From NCBI GenBank assembly GCA_947504725.1, contig CANNHN010000002.1:186001-250000 (forward strand): 64,000 nt of DNA, written 5' to 3'. Positions 42,985 to 50,634 of this stretch are shown piece after piece. Source of the stretch: Bacteroidota bacterium. GTDB taxonomy: Bacteria > Bacteroidota > Bacteroidia > 2-12-FULL-35-15. The notes below the pieces were generated by a model, which ran no database searches, was not told where the DNA came from, and saw only the letters and a list, made by a program, of their open reading frames with translations. The stretch's first letter is position 1; every line of letters starts with the position of its first letter. The position numbers and the translations under genes are program-made.

Positions 42985-43482
42985 ATGAAAACACTTTACC
43001 TCATACGTCACGCAAAATCGGATTGGTCAATTGACCACCTTTTGGACATCGACCGCCCTTTAAACGAAAGAGGATATGGTGACGCAAATAAAATGAGTTT
43101 AATTTTAAAAGAAAAAAAAATTGTCCCTGATTTAATAATTAGCAGTCCTGCTGTGAGAGCAATTTCAACTGCTTTAATTTTTTGCAGAGCATTAAATTAC
43201 GACCCAAAAGCAATTGAGATAAATAAACATTTATACAACACATCAGTTAAAGAATATATTCAGGCTATTTCTAAAATAGATAACACCCATAAAATTGTTT
43301 TATTATTTGGCCACAATCCAACAATCACTAATACAGCCAACACATTAACGAGTGTTCTGGCCGATGAAATGCCAACCTGCGCAGTTGCAGGAATACATTC
43401 TAGTGTGCTGAATTGGGAGTCTTTTTCAAAAAATATAAATTCGCTAACGCTTTTCGATATACCCAAAAATCATATTAAATAG
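42985..43482 (+). CDS. SixA-like phosphohistidine phosphatase
   Basis: 165-residue histidine phosphatase of the SixA branch. The catalytic RHG-type motif is LIRHAKSDW with the phospho-accepting His9. The second histidine is in LLFGHNPTITNTAN, and the typical DRPLNERG and SSPAVRAISTA segments are present. SixA removes phosphate from histidine phosphotransfer proteins. It is divergent from the nuclease operon and lies upstream of the histone-like and polyphosphate genes. Confidence 0.9.
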   Translation: MKTLYLIRHAKSDWSIDHLLDIDRPLNERGYGDANKMSLILKEKKIVPDLIISSPAVRAISTALIFCRALNYDPKAIEINKHLYNTSVKEYIQAISKIDNTHKIVLLFGHNPTITNTANTLTSVLADEMPTCAVAGIHSSVLNWESFSKNINSLTLFDIPKNHIK

Positions 43483-43503
43483 GTAGTTAATAAATTGTTA
43501 AGA

Positions 43504-43535
43504 TTTGAGCAAGGTGTTCATTGCATCTATATTTT
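43504..43535 (+). promoter_or_regulatory. Promoter of the histone-like gene
   Basis: TTTG at 43504-43507, a 20-base spacer and TATATTTT at 43528-43535 (one mismatch to TAnnTTTG). It lies between sixA and the histone-like gene and shows that the latter can be expressed independently. Confidence 0.6.
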
Positions 43536-43567
43536 TCACACATTTAAATACTAAAAAAATTAAACAC

Positions 43568-43831
43568 ATGGACAAAAAAGAACTTCGTAAGGAACTTGAA
43601 CTTTTATTAGTAAAAACTATAGAAGAAGTGTTGAGTAAAAAAAATTCAGAGGCATCAAAAAAAATTCGCAAAACAACTTACGATTCGAGCAAAACAATCG
43701 CAAAGAAGTTTTATAAATCGTTAAAAGAAAAAGCTAAGCCAGCAGCTAAAAAAGCAGCGAAAAAACCTGTTAAAAGTAAGGCTGTAAAAAAGACAAAGGC
43801 TCCTGTAAAAAAAGCAAAAAGCAAGAAATAA
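43568..43831 (+). CDS. Histone H1-like lysine-rich DNA-binding protein
   Basis: 87 residues from the ATG at 43568; the longer frame to 43505 runs through the promoter. The N-terminal half is an amphipathic helix region (KKELRKELELLLVKTIEEVL). From residue 60 on it is a lysine/alanine/proline tail with AKPAAKKAAKKPVKSKAVKK repeats, as in eukaryotic H1 C-termini and bacterial Hc1-like proteins. Predicted to bind and condense DNA in the nucleoid. It stands 36 bases before ppk1 in the same direction. A lysine-rich tail beside the polyphosphate kinase gene is notable, since polyphosphate binds such tails. Confidence 0.82.
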   Translation: MDKKELRKELELLLVKTIEEVLSKKNSEASKKIRKTTYDSSKTIAKKFYKSLKEKAKPAAKKAAKKPVKSKAVKKTKAPVKKAKSKK

Positions 43832-43867
43832 ATTTTAGTGTTGTAGTTTTACTATTTTTTGTGTTGT

Positions 43868-45928
43868 ATGATTAAGAAAAATATTGTTCTAATTAACAGA
43901 GAATTAAGTTGGTTGGCCTTTAATGACAGAGTTCTTCAAGAGGCAGAAGACAAAACTGTTCCTCTTATTGAGCGATTAAAGTTTTTAGGAATTTACTCCA
44001 ACAACCGCGATGAGTTTTTTCGTGTTCGAGTAGCTACGCTTAAACGTGTAGTTAAACATCAAAAGAAAGCAGAAGAATTAATGGGCGAAAACCCAATTCG
44101 TCTTTTGGATAAAATTCAAAAAGCCGTGATCGCTCAACAAGAAAAGTTTGAACGCACGTATCAGAATATTATTCGAGATCTTAAAAAACACAACATCTCA
44201 ATTGTTAACGAAAAGCAACTTACTCCTATTCAAGGTGCTTTTGTGAAAGATTATTTTCGAGAAAAAGTGAAGTCTTCTCTTTTTCCTATTATGTTAGAAA
44301 ACACACCTGCATTCCCATATTTAAAAGATCGTTTAGGTTACTTAATTATTAAACTTGGGCGCAATGATATCTCTAAAAAAAGCAAATACGCTATTGTAGA
44401 AGTACCAACAGATAATATTTCTAGATTTTTAGTTTTACCAAAAGACAAAGACAAAAGTTTTATCATGTTATTAGACGATGTGATTCGCTTTTGCTTAGAC
44501 GATGTTTTTCAAAATTTTGAATACGACTATATTGAAGCATACAATATAAAACTAACCAGAGATGCAGAAATTGACATTGATGCAGACCTTTCAAAAAGTT
44601 TTGTAGAGAAAATTTCAAAAGGTTTAAAAGCACGTAAAAAGGGACAACCTGTTCGCTTGGTTTATGACAGTGAGATAACTCCAGGCATGCTTGATTTTAT
44701 TATGAAAAAAGTAAAATTAGGAAAAGATGACAATCCGATTCCTGGAGGCCGCTATCACAACTTCAAAGATTTTATTTCATTCCCGAATGTAGGGCACCCT
44801 GACTTAAGCTATAAAAAAATAAGCGCTTTAAAACATCCTGATCTAAAAGATCAATTATCTATCATTAAGGTAATAAAAAAGAAAGATGTATTGCTTACAT
44901 ATCCGTATCAATCGTTTGATCACATCATCGATTTATTAAGAGAAGCTTCGATAGATCCTAAAGTGCAAAATATTAAAATCACTTTGTATCGTGTAGCAAA
45001 AAATTCAAATATTGTTAAAGCCTTAATTAATGCCTTAAAAAACGGGAAAGAAGTGACAGCCGTTATTGAATTACAAGCACGATTTGATGAAGAGGCAAAT
45101 ATTTATTGGTCGGATAAGCTACAAGAAGAAGGCGCTAATGTCATTTATGGTGTGCCAGGATTAAAAGTACATTCAAAAATGTTTTTAATAACGCGAAAGG
45201 AATCGGGGGCAATCAATCAGTATGCTCACATTGGAACTGGAAATTTTAATGGTGACACATCAAAAGTGTATACCGATCATACATTACTAACATCCGACAA
45301 ACAAATTACTGATGAAGTAGAGAAGGTGTTTAATTTTTATTCTGATAATTTTAAAGGTGGCACTTATAAACATTTGCTAGTTTCTCCATTTTTTATGCGC
45401 AAGCGCTTGATACAACTTATCAACAAAGAAATTCAAAATGCCAAAGCACGCAAACCAGCCTCTATTACATTGAAATTAAACAATTTGGTTGATGCCGATA
45501 TGATACGAAAGCTTTACGAGGCTAGTTCAGAAGGCGTACAAATAAAACTAATTGTTCGTGGAATTTGCTCACTAGTAGCTGGTGTAAAGGGTTTGAGCGA
45601 GAATATACAAGCAATCAGTATTGTGGATAAATATTTGGAGCATAGCAGAGTGTTCATATTTCATAACAACGGTGAAGAAAAATACTTCATATCTTCGGCT
45701 GACTGGATGACACGAAATTTAGATCATCGTTCGGAAGTTGCGGTTCCAATTTATGACAAAAATGTACAAAAGGAATTACGCAACATTATTGATACACTTT
45801 GGCTAGACAATACAAAGGCTCGCATATTGGGAGCCCAACAAGACAATGAATATCGTAAACCGAAAGGAAAACTAAAAATTCGTGCACAGGAAGAAATATT
45901 TAATTTGTTGAAATTGAAAAGAAATTAA
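43868..45928 (+). CDS. ppk1: Polyphosphate kinase 1
   Basis: Polymerises the gamma phosphate of ATP into inorganic polyphosphate, reversibly. 686 residues from the ATG at 43868; an upstream TTG would add three. The N-terminal part has NRELSWLAFNDRVLQEA and GIYSNNRDEFFRVR. Catalytic histidines appear as His435 in LKVHSKMFLI (autophosphorylated residue) and His454 in YAHIGTGNFNGDTSKVY, at the same positions as in the E. coli enzyme. Full length, intact. Followed after six bases by ppx. Confidence 0.96.
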   Translation: MIKKNIVLINRELSWLAFNDRVLQEAEDKTVPLIERLKFLGIYSNNRDEFFRVRVATLKRVVKHQKKAEELMGENPIRLLDKIQKAVIAQQEKFERTYQNIIRDLKKHNISIVNEKQLTPIQGAFVKDYFREKVKSSLFPIMLENTPAFPYLKDRLGYLIIKLGRNDISKKSKYAIVEVPTDNISRFLVLPKDKDKSFIMLLDDVIRFCLDDVFQNFEYDYIEAYNIKLTRDAEIDIDADLSKSFVEKISKGLKARKKGQPVRLVYDSEITPGMLDFIMKKVKLGKDDNPIPGGRYHNFKDFISFPNVGHPDLSYKKISALKHPDLKDQLSIIKVIKKKDVLLTYPYQSFDHIIDLLREASIDPKVQNIKITLYRVAKNSNIVKALINALKNGKEVTAVIELQARFDEEANIYWSDKLQEEGANVIYGVPGLKVHSKMFLITRKESGAINQYAHIGTGNFNGDTSKVYTDHTLLTSDKQITDEVEKVFNFYSDNFKGGTYKHLLVSPFFMRKRLIQLINKEIQNAKARKPASITLKLNNLVDADMIRKLYEASSEGVQIKLIVRGICSLVAGVKGLSENIQAISIVDKYLEHSRVFIFHNNGEEKYFISSADWMTRNLDHRSEVAVPIYDKNVQKELRNIIDTLWLDNTKARILGAQQDNEYRKPKGKLKIRAQEEIFNLLKLKRN

Positions 45929-45934
45929 TATCCA

Positions 45935-46831
45935 TTGAAATTTGCTGCTATTGACATAGGCTCTAATGCCGTTCGGTTATTGTTTTGTAATGTATACGAA
46001 GATAAAGGCCAAACATTGTACAAAAAAGCAGAATTAATTCGCGTACCAATTCGTTTGGGCGAAGACTCTTTCCTCAACAAAAAAATTTCCACAAAAAAAG
46101 CCGACAAGTTGGTTGCTGCTATGAAGGCATTTAAACATCTAATAGATGTTTACGATGCAATCGATTATCGTGCATGTGCAACATCAGCAATGCGTGATGC
46201 AGAAAACGGGTATGATGTTGTTGCACGAGTAAGAAAAGAAGCAGGAATAAAAATTGAAATTATTGATGGAAAAACAGAAGCAGACATTATTTTTTCCAAT
46301 CACATTGAAGAGCATTTAGACAAAGCAAACAACTATTTGTATATCGATATTGGTGGTGGAAGCACCGAGATTACATTATTCTCAAAAAACAAAGTAGTGG
46401 TTTCTCAATCCTTCAACATCGGAACCATCCGTATGTTACACGAACAAATCGACAAAGAATATTGGAACTATTTTAAAAATTGGGTGAAGGAACAAACAGC
46501 CGGTTACAAACCATTGATTGCGATTGGCTCAGGAGGAAACATTAATAAGCTTTTTAAAATGATTGGTAGAAAACCCAACAAGCCAATTCCTACGCTAAAA
46601 ATTAAAAATTTATATGAAGTTTTAGAATCATACACTTACGAAGAGCGCATGCAAGTGTTTGGCTTAAATCCTGATCGTGCCGATGTAATTATTCCTGCTT
46701 CTAAAATTTTATTGAGTGTTCTTAAAAAAGCAGAAATAGAAAAAGTGCTTGTGCCGCAAATTGGTTTGTCGGATGGAATCGTACATCAGTTGTACGAAAA
46801 GCATTTGGAGAAAAAAGCGGTAAAGGTTTAG
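45935..46831 (+). CDS. ppx: Ppx/GppA exopolyphosphatase family protein (TTG start)
   Basis: 298 residues. Hydrolyses polyphosphate from the end or, in the GppA branch, pppGpp. N-terminal phosphate-binding motif KFAAIDIGSNAVRLLFCN, a second at YLYIDIGGGSTEITLFS, and ATSAMRDAENG between them are the family marks. No ATG precedes the essential IDIGSN, and the only possible start is TTG at 45935, six bases after the ppk1 stop. The short length, without the C-terminal HD domain of E. coli Ppx, matches the short Bacteroidota form. Cotranscription of kinase and phosphatase gives control of the polyphosphate pool. Confidence 0.93.
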   Translation: MKFAAIDIGSNAVRLLFCNVYEDKGQTLYKKAELIRVPIRLGEDSFLNKKISTKKADKLVAAMKAFKHLIDVYDAIDYRACATSAMRDAENGYDVVARVRKEAGIKIEIIDGKTEADIIFSNHIEEHLDKANNYLYIDIGGGSTEITLFSKNKVVVSQSFNIGTIRMLHEQIDKEYWNYFKNWVKEQTAGYKPLIAIGSGGNINKLFKMIGRKPNKPIPTLKIKNLYEVLESYTYEERMQVFGLNPDRADVIIPASKILLSVLKKAEIEKVLVPQIGLSDGIVHQLYEKHLEKKAVKV

Positions 46832-47520
46832 TCTTTATCAAACACTTTTATTGCAGAACCCTTTGCCAACAATGTATTTATCGGCTTCTCGGAATCTAAA
46901 AAAGCCCACTCTCTACCATAAATTTTTTCAAAACAAACTGTCGATTCAACATTTTTAATGTGATAAATTTCCCACACTGGATGCTCAACTTTGTATGCTA
47001 ACGTGTTCCCGTATTTGTTTTTACCAAATCCAATTTCGTGTTCTTTAAAAAAGTGTTCTGTTGAATTGCTACTTGGTAAGTATGGTTTATTTTCCGTAGT
47101 TACTAAAACAGTATACCATTCGTTGTTGACACAAAATGAATGACTCGCCTTTATTTCTTGATCTGTCTTATCCACAGAATGGTTCATCTTTATAGCAGAA
47201 TAGGGTTCGTTATACATCTTATTTGCTATGAGAGCAACAAAATATTTAGGGACAAATTCTTTTATAAAAACAACCCCTCGTTTTCCGTTTTTATTTACAT
47301 AAAAACGCAAGTTGATTTCTGGAAAACTTCGATGAAATGGAATTCCAAATCCTTTTACCTTCACATCATTAAATTCAAACGCTACGAAACTAACAAACGC
47401 TTTTCCATCAATTGTATCTAAATCCAACCCTTTCGGAAGATATGGCAACAACACGTTGGGCTCAACAGCATAGGTGATGTTAATAAGGTAATTCCATTCT
47501 GCTGTTAAAAAAACGCTCAT
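46828..47520 (-). CDS. DUF2071 (YqjF-like) protein
   Basis: 230 residues from the ATG at 47520, which overlaps the preceding stop as ATGA, a sign of translational coupling; the frame extends to 47541 but would overlap more. Sequence features are LTAEWNYLINITYAVEPNVLLPYLPKGLDLD near the start, YVSFVAFEF-like SFVAFEFNDVKVKGFGIP, and INLRFYVNKNGKRGVVF, which are the landmarks of DUF2071. The family is widespread and its function unknown; it is often next to SRPBCC genes as here. Its 3' end overlaps that of ppx by four bases on the opposite strand. Confidence 0.85.
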   Translation of the reverse strand: MSVFLTAEWNYLINITYAVEPNVLLPYLPKGLDLDTIDGKAFVSFVAFEFNDVKVKGFGIPFHRSFPEINLRFYVNKNGKRGVVFIKEFVPKYFVALIANKMYNEPYSAIKMNHSVDKTDQEIKASHSFCVNNEWYTVLVTTENKPYLPSSNSTEHFFKEHEIGFGKNKYGNTLAYKVEHPVWEIYHIKNVESTVCFEKIYGREWAFLDSEKPINTLLAKGSAIKVFDKD

Positions 47521-47993
47521 TGCTTTAGATATTTTTTCCACTCATTTGTCTCCGCAATTCTCTTAATCATTTGATTTCTATTTTCTAAAAATCTATTCAT
47601 GTACATCGTAAGGACTAGTTTATTAAATAGTTTTCCTAAAATCCCTAACGGTGATTCAAACTCGAAGATGTCTGTCATTGTTGTTTTCTCTTCTTTCTCT
47701 TCAAACAAATGCAGGTGTTGAATTTTTTTGAACGCCCCGCTTAACATCCTGTCTTCAAACATAAAAGGCGAATTCATTTCTGAAATTACAGACATTAATT
47801 TTTGCGTAATCCCAAAATGTTTGGCCTTCCAGGTCACTGTCTCTCCTTTGTTGATTAACCCTGTTGTTGTTCCTGCTATTGCTTTCTCGCCTGTCCGTGC
47901 TGAAGTATGTTGGTGCAAATCGATGCTTCTAGCTAAATCGAAGCATCGTTGGATGGGAGCGTTGATGACTGTTGTGATGATAATTTTAGGCAT
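47517..47993 (-). CDS. SRPBCC family (START-like) protein
   Basis: 158 residues. The family fold (a large hydrophobic cavity for lipids or other apolar ligands) is suggested by TTVINAPIQRCFDLARSIDLHQ at the start, MTDIFEFESPLGILGKLFNKLVL near residue 105-127, and the C-terminal helix RFLENRNQMIKRIAE. Cytoplasmic. Its neighbours, the TIGR01777 gene upstream and DUF2071 downstream, form a recurring association. Ligand unknown. Confidence 0.85.
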   Translation of the reverse strand: MPKIIITTVINAPIQRCFDLARSIDLHQHTSARTGEKAIAGTTTGLINKGETVTWKAKHFGITQKLMSVISEMNSPFMFEDRMLSGAFKKIQHLHLFEEKEEKTTMTDIFEFESPLGILGKLFNKLVLTMYMNRFLENRNQMIKRIAETNEWKKYLKQ

Positions 47994-48020
47994 AAGTAGA
48001 ATTCAAAAAATAAAAATTTA

Positions 48021-48190
48021 AACACATGGGTACATAGAAAAAAGGAAAAGGTATTGCTTTAAATTACATAGAAAAATAAATTTTTGTCGCAGAGACCTTG
48101 TTGCATTGATTCAACATCTATGGAAGCAACGCTTCTCTATGTATTTAGGCGTTAACCCTACCCTTAAAAATCTATGTTTCTATGTGTTTA
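48021..48190. repeat. Intergenic inverted repeat, family E
   Basis: AAACACATGGGTACATAGAAA at 48020-48040 is the near reverse complement of TCTATGTTTCTATGTGTTT at 48171-48189. Internal copies of the same word (ACATAGAAAA at 48066, CTATGTATTT at 48137) lie between. The whole 194-base gap between the TIGR01777 and SRPBCC genes is this element. Confidence 0.6.
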
Positions 48191-49108
48191 ATTTTCACAA
48201 AGGTTTTTTAATGTTTCTTCCACCGTTGGATATTTAAACACAAAACCTTCTTTTAATAATTTTGTTGGAACAACTCTTCTGCTTTTTAAGATAAGCTCTG
48301 TTTCTGTTTTAATAAAAAATGCTCCTATTTCCAACATCCATTTCATAGCTGGCAAACCAATTTTTACATTTATTTGTTTTCGCATCAATGCCATAAACTC
48401 CTTGTTAGGAAGGGGATTGGGAGCGGCAAAATTATAGGCACCTGAAGCTTTTTCATCTTGTATCAAATGTTCTATCGCTTTTAAAAAATCTTCTTCATGA
48501 ATCCAACTAATAAATTGTTTTCCATTTCCCATCTTTCCACCCAAACCTGCTTTTACAAGTTTAGTCATTACAGGCAAAACGCCACCGCCTTTTCCTATCA
48601 CCATCGAAATGCGCATGGCAATTTTTCTGGTTTTCTGATTGTTAATCTCGTTAAATGTTTTTTCCCAAATTTGACATACTTCTACCGAAAATCCTTTTCC
48701 AACTTCTCCTGTAAATTCGTCCATTGCTCTGTCTTCTGCGTCACGGTATATCGTTGCGGAGGCGGAGTTCAACCAAACTTTTGGAGGATTGTTTGTTTTG
48801 TTAATTGCTTCGCCTAAAACTTTTGTTGAATCTACACGAGATGAAATAATTTCTGCTTTGTTTTTTTCATTGTAACGGCAGTCCACGCTTTTTCCTGTGA
48901 GGTTAATTAACACATCCGCGTCCTCTAACTCTTTTGTCCATTCACCAAATGTTTTACCATCCCACTGGACATAGCTTGTATTCCCGACTTTACGATTCCC
49001 GCCTCTTGTGAACACAATTATTTCTCTCTGTTGTTTACTGAATCTTTCTATGATTGCTTGACCGAGAAACCCTGTTCCTCCTGCCAAAATAAGTTTGTTG
49101 ATTTTCAT
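48188..49108 (-). CDS. TIGR01777 family NAD-dependent epimerase/dehydratase-like protein
   Basis: 306 residues, extended short-chain dehydrogenase fold. The dinucleotide-binding loop is LILAGGTGFLGQAI at about residues 6-19. Then come DVLINLTGKSVDCRYNEKNKAEIISSRVDSTKVLGEAI, the diagnostic TIGR01777 segment, and the C-terminal DUF1731-like end RRVVPTKLLKEGFVFKYPT. E. coli YfcH and plant SULA/GC1-like proteins belong here; the substrate is unknown. It starts two bases after the upstream membrane-protein gene. Confidence 0.92.
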   Translation of the reverse strand: MKINKLILAGGTGFLGQAIIERFSKQQREIIVFTRGGNRKVGNTSYVQWDGKTFGEWTKELEDADVLINLTGKSVDCRYNEKNKAEIISSRVDSTKVLGEAINKTNNPPKVWLNSASATIYRDAEDRAMDEFTGEVGKGFSVEVCQIWEKTFNEINNQKTRKIAMRISMVIGKGGGVLPVMTKLVKAGLGGKMGNGKQFISWIHEEDFLKAIEHLIQDEKASGAYNFAAPNPLPNKEFMALMRKQINVKIGLPAMKWMLEIGAFFIKTETELILKSRRVVPTKLLKEGFVFKYPTVEETLKNLCEN

Positions 49109-49110
49109 TT

Positions 49111-49551
49111 TTATACCCCTTTTATAGATAAATCTTTTGGTGCTGTGTAAACATTTTGTGTTCGAGGCTTAGAGCCACTTCTTAATATTAATAAAAGAAA
49201 CAAGTTAATGAACAGCATTAATCCCAAAATCAAAATAAAAGACCCCAACTTATAGCTTAGCACTTCAATCATGCTTTGGGTGTTGTTAATTTGCTCTTGA
49301 ATATTTATTCCTGTTACTTGATCATATTTCCAACTTGTAACAATTTCTAGTTTTATAATTGCAAACCCTAAGCTAATTAAGTAAAACCCAACTTGTAACA
49401 ATTTGTTTACAGAAACGGCTAATTCATTTTGTCCATGGAAAATATCCACTAAAAAAATTTTACCGTTAGTGTGAAGGGTGCGAGCCACCCAAATGGTTAG
49501 CGCAACTGCAATTGGCAGATAGATGCTGTAAGCGAGTACAATGTAGTCCAT
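49111..49551 (-). CDS. Integral membrane protein, paralog of the upstream gene
   Basis: 146 residues with four predicted helices (about 3-24, 50-68, 95-122 as the long ones). Shares with the 120-residue neighbour the patterns VNKxLxxGxYLxxxGxxIIxLxI and VLSxKxGxxxLxLGxMxxINxxxLxxI, so the two are duplicates. A hydrophilic tail follows (SGSKPRTQNVYTAPKDLSIK). I do not recognise a named family. Confidence 0.78.
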   Translation of the reverse strand: MDYIVLAYSIYLPIAVALTIWVARTLHTNGKIFLVDIFHGQNELAVSVNKLLQVGFYLISLGFAIIKLEIVTSWKYDQVTGINIQEQINNTQSMIEVLSYKLGSFILILGLMLFINLFLLLILRSGSKPRTQNVYTAPKDLSIKGV

Positions 49552-49563
49552 GATTTCTTGTTT

Positions 49564-49926
49564 TTATTGGTTAGTATTATGTAATTTTTTATTTTTTCCG
49601 ATGAAAATTAGTGTGATGATATTTATACAATGCATAACACCTAAGGTCAGTACAATTGCTCCAACTTTTGAACTTAAAACATTTAGGAGTTGGGTAGGCG
49701 ATTCTACTTGATCCCAAATTTTTAATGCTATAATGGTGTATCCGATATTGGTAAGATAATATCCTGCTAACAGAAATTTATTTACTGCATCTGCTAGTAT
49801 TTCGTTTCCCAAAAAGGTGTTGATTAAGAAGGGTCGACCGCCTTTGTACAACACCATTCCTACATACAGTACAACAAATAGCAGTATCAAAAAATAAAAG
49901 AGATATGTGAGAATGTTGTAATTCAT
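49564..49926 (-). CDS. Integral membrane protein in the GbsR-like operon
   Basis: 120 residues, mostly hydrophobic, three to four helices. The middle has ILADAVNKFLLAGYYLTNIGYTIIALKIW and the end VGAIVLTLGVMHCINIITLIFI. Tandem paralog of the next gene, 12 bases downstream. Placed 56-63 bases after the regulator gene. Function unknown; two similar small membrane proteins may form a heterodimer. Confidence 0.78.
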   Translation of the reverse strand: MNYNILTYLFYFLILLFVVLYVGMVLYKGGRPFLINTFLGNEILADAVNKFLLAGYYLTNIGYTIIALKIWDQVESPTQLLNVLSSKVGAIVLTLGVMHCINIITLIFIGKNKKLHNTNQ

Positions 49927-49982
49927 TTTTTCAGAGCTTTCAATAATTATTGAAACTTATAAACAAATTTTTTTACTAATCG

Positions 49983-50489
49983 CTATTTCATCAATTTCAT
50001 AAAAGAACCAACCAGCCAGTTTTCATCAGCTTTAATCAATGTTTCTAATGTTCTATCCGCTTTTTTAGTGAATCGCTCAATGTCTTCGATTGTGTCCACA
50101 AAAGCTTTAATGTTTTTGTCACGTTTATCTCCATCCACATTCTTCACCTCGTCCAGCACTTTAAAAATAGGTTCTAATTCGCGTTTTCTGCGTTCTTTGG
50201 CAATTTGCTTGAATACTTTCCAAATATCTTTTTCCGCTGTAAAAAACTCTTTGCGCTCGCCTGATTTGGTTTCTTTAAAAACCAAACCCCAATCAATTAA
50301 TGTTCTCACATTCATGTTGGTGTTACCTCTTGAAATAGTCAACTCCTCCATTATGTCTTCTGCACTTAATGGTCCAGGAGAAACCAACAACAAAGCATGT
50401 ACCTGAGCCATGGTACGATTAATTCCCCAGTTGGTTCCCAATGTTCCCCAAGCGTTGATGAATTTTTCTTTGCTTTCGATTAGCTTCAT
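49983..50489 (-). CDS. GbsR/MarR-type transcriptional regulator
   Basis: 168 residues from the ATG at 50489. A winged-helix domain holds INRTMAQVHALLLVSPGPLSAEDIMEELTISRGNTNMNVRTLIDWGLV, with the recognition helix around SRGNTNMNVRTL, which fits the GbsR branch of the MarR family. The C-terminal half is helical and charged and likely dimerises. A TTG at 50510 lies inside a -7 box and is not used. As the first gene of the six-gene operon it probably regulates it. Confidence 0.88.
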   Translation of the reverse strand: MKLIESKEKFINAWGTLGTNWGINRTMAQVHALLLVSPGPLSAEDIMEELTISRGNTNMNVRTLIDWGLVFKETKSGERKEFFTAEKDIWKVFKQIAKERRKRELEPIFKVLDEVKNVDGDKRDKNIKAFVDTIEDIERFTKKADRTLETLIKADENWLVGSFMKLMK

Positions 50490-50507
50490 TTCTGTATTAT
50501 TATGGTA

Positions 50508-50537
50508 CAAATATACGCCTTTTTCTAAACTTTCAAA
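50508..50537 (-). promoter_or_regulatory. Promoter of the GbsR-type regulator operon
   Basis: On the minus strand TTTG (50537-50534), an 18-base spacer and TATATTTG (50515-50508). Predicted leader of about 13 bases before the ATG at 50489. Confidence 0.55.
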
Positions 50538-50570
50538 ACTTTCTGAAACTTTATTTTTATTTTTTCATTA

Positions 50571-50604
50571 AAAAGCCCCGAAAGAAAAACTTTCGGGGCT
50601 TTTT
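50571..50604 (-). terminator. Terminator of the 1104-residue cargo gene
   Basis: AAAAGCCCCGAAAG and CTTTCGGGGCTTTT pair around a short A-rich loop, 31 bases past the stop at 50635. Confidence 0.9.
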
Positions 50605-50634
50605 ATTATTTGCCAGAAAAAAATATTTTAAATA

